From Gemmata massiliana (GTDB taxonomy: Bacteria > Planctomycetota > Planctomycetia > Gemmatales > Gemmataceae), in the NCBI RefSeq assembly GCF_901538265.1, contig NZ_LR593886.1, positions 2,294,001 through 2,358,000 of the forward strand: DNA of 64,000 nt, read 5' to 3'. The stretch's first letter is position 1. Every line of letters starts with the position of its first letter. Positions 62,579 through 64,000 of the stretch are shown here, piece by piece. The notes beneath the pieces were generated by a model that saw only the letters and a program-made list of their open reading frames with translations, did not search any database and had not been told where the DNA came from. The position numbers and the translations under genes were made by a program.

Positions 62579-64000
62579 ATGGCCGACGACCCGACGATTC
62601 AGAGCCCACCGCGGACAACGCTAACCGAGGTGCAGACCGAATTACCGCACCTCCCGGAATCTGACGCACTTCCGGTGTTGTCGGGCTACACCGTGTCGCA
62701 CGAGATCGCGCGCGGCGGAATGGGCGTCGTGTTCGCCGCGCACGATCTGGCCTTCGCGCGTGACGTGGCGATCAAAGTCATGCATGCGGGGCTGGACGCG
62801 AGCCGGTTCGTGATCGAGTCGCGCGTCACGGCCCGGCTCGCGCACCCCGGCGTTCCGCCCGTACACGCCCTCGGCACACTGTCTGACGCGCGCCCCTATC
62901 TCGTCATGAAGCTCATCCACGGGCGCACGCTCACCGAGGAATTGCGACACACGGACCTTCCGCGACTCCCGGCGTCGTTCGAGCAAATCTGTCAGACGGT
63001 GGGCTTCGCGCACTCCCAGGGGATCATTCACCGCGACCTGAAGCCGTCGAACATCATGGTCGGGGCGTTCGGTGAAGTACAGGTCATGGATTGGGGGCTG
63101 GCGAAAGAGTTGCGGGACGCGGAGCAAGATACCGTGCCCGACGTCCCCACACTTCGCACCTCAAATTTCCTGGAAACAATTGCAGGGCAGGTGAAGGGCA
63201 CGCCGGCGTTCATGGCGCCGGAGCAAGCACGCGGAGAAGCGGTCGATGCGCGGGCGGATGTGTTCGCGCTCGGTGGCATCCTGGCCGTCATGCTGACGGG
63301 GAAGCCACCGTTTATCGGCAACACCGTCCTCGACACCGTACTGAAGGCGGCTCAAGCCCAACTGAGTGACTGCTTCGCGCAACTCGATGCGAGCGGTGCC
63401 GATGCGGAACTGATCGCGGTCGCGCGTCGGTGCCTGGCGCCTGATCCGGGTGACCGGTACCCGGACGGCGCATCCGTGGCCGAGGCCGTGAGCGCGTACC
63501 GGGCGGGTGTCGAGGAGCGTCTGAGTCGCGCCCAACGCGATCGCGCCGCGGCCGAAGCGCGGACGGCCGAAGCGGTGAACACTCGGCGCGAAGCCGAAGC
63601 GCGACTGGTCGAACAGCGGAAACGCCGGCGCGTGCAGTTGGCGCTGGCGGTCGCGGTGCTGCTGATGGTGGTTGGGGGCGGTGCGGTCGCGTGGCAGCAG
63701 GATCGGCAGGCGGCCGAGCGGAAACTCACGGCCCAACGCGAAGAGGCCGAGCGACTCGCGGACAGCGAGCACCTGGAGGCGGACCGCCGTGCGGTTGAGG
63801 CGCGGCTCGTGGGCGAGCGCGACGCCGAGGCTCGCAACAAGAGCGCACAGGCACAGCAAGGCGTCGAGGCCAGCCTGCGGCTCGCGGCCGATCTCCGGGG
63901 ACAGTACAAGTTTGGTCAGGCACGTGCCGCGCTCGCGCAAGCCGAGAACTTGGCTCGGGGAGGGGCACCAGAACGATTCGCGGAAGTCGAGCAGGCGCGA
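62579..64000 (+). CDS. Ser/Thr protein kinase, C-terminus beyond the window
   Basis: 474 residues visible, from ATG 62579; the frame is open to the end. Glycine-rich loop EIARGGMGVVFAAHD, Lys K66 in VAIKVMHAG, catalytic loop HRDLKPSN at about 151-158, MDWGLAKEL (DWG in place of DFG), GTPAFMAPEQARGEAVDAR. After the kinase domain comes a coiled-coil rich in Arg/Glu/Ala and a transmembrane helix at about 350-372 (LALAVAVLLMVVGGGAVAW). The rest is another coiled coil. A PknB-like transmembrane kinase of the kind greatly expanded in planctomycetes. Confidence 0.95.
   Translation, partial: MADDPTIQSPPRTTLTEVQTELPHLPESDALPVLSGYTVSHEIARGGMGVVFAAHDLAFARDVAIKVMHAGLDASRFVIESRVTARLAHPGVPPVHALGTLSDARPYLVMKLIHGRTLTEELRHTDLPRLPASFEQICQTVGFAHSQGIIHRDLKPSNIMVGAFGEVQVMDWGLAKELRDAEQDTVPDVPTLRTSNFLETIAGQVKGTPAFMAPEQARGEAVDARADVFALGGILAVMLTGKPPFIGNTVLDTVLKAAQAQLSDCFAQLDASGADAELIAVARRCLAPDPGDRYPDGASVAEAVSAYRAGVEERLSRAQRDRAAAEARTAEAVNTRREAEARLVEQRKRRRVQLALAVAVLLMVVGGGAVAWQQDRQAAERKLTAQREEAERLADSEHLEADRRAVEARLVGERDAEARNKSAQAQQGVEASLRLAADLRGQYKFGQARAALAQAENLARGGAPERFAEVEQAR

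Overview
This 64 kb window is high-GC chromosomal DNA from a planctomycete, most likely of the Gemmata group (Gemmataceae). The evidence is a prepilin-like DUF1559 protein, a TIGR02996 repeat-companion domain, a Ser/Thr kinase with DWG in place of DFG, an ECF sigma factor with a membrane-anchored C-terminal extension, a secreted sulfatase, a protein with tandem RNA polymerase alpha-CTD domains, and many short palindromic intergenic repeats. The assignment is inferred from gene content only.

Layout. 1-2.2 kb: end of fabI and a zinc-ribbon/beta-propeller membrane protein. 2.3-8.5 kb: a SAM-I riboswitch followed by a same-strand cluster (threonine-synthase-like PLP enzyme, GT39-like membrane glycosyltransferase, MoaD/ThiS-like sulfur carrier ending in GG, two small unknown proteins, MoeB/ThiF-like E1, cysteine desulfurase). 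This is the most interesting locus. It looks like a SAM-repressed, sulfur-carrier-dependent route to homocysteine/methionine. 8.5-12.5 kb: secreted CPPC thioredoxin-like protein, BON protein, TIGR02996 protein. 12.6-14.7 kb: groEL and groES (minus strand). 15-19.2 kb: DNA-alkylation-repair-like HEAT protein, thiolase, ferrochelatase, 7Fe ferredoxin. 19.3-22.2 kb: ECF sigma with a novel C-terminal module, a small secreted protein, a toxin-like DXD glycosyltransferase.

22.2-27.0 kb is an accessory patch. A secreted-protein gene is split by a decayed ISL3 copy and a complete but damaged IS4-family element. Beside it lies a stand-alone protein carrying two copies of the module found on the ECF sigma factor. 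27-33.5 kb: priA, a GAF protein, and a lower-GC AAA ATPase/DUF4276 pair (candidate defence or toxin module) next to a metallophosphoesterase. 33.6-41.5 kb: secreted protein, nikR, DUF1559 protein, CrtX-like and GT2 glycosyltransferases, tyrosine phosphatase, MacB/FtsX-like permease. 41.8-45.2 kb: rpsA and a primary-type sigma-70 factor. 45.5-51.2 kb: a lipoprotein with repeat-derived linker, hflK/hflC, and a tandem alpha/beta hydrolase. 51.4-58.1 kb: TPR/alpha-CTD protein, tgt, yajC, fused secDF. 58.1-64 kb: divergent protoglobin and Rrf2 regulator, HEAT protein, 2OG-Fe(II) oxygenase, sulfatase, and a kinase running off the end.

I saw no CRISPR array, tRNA or rRNA gene. Translation starts were chosen by family alignment from memory, ribosome-binding sites and signal peptides; where an upstream start is possible this is stated.
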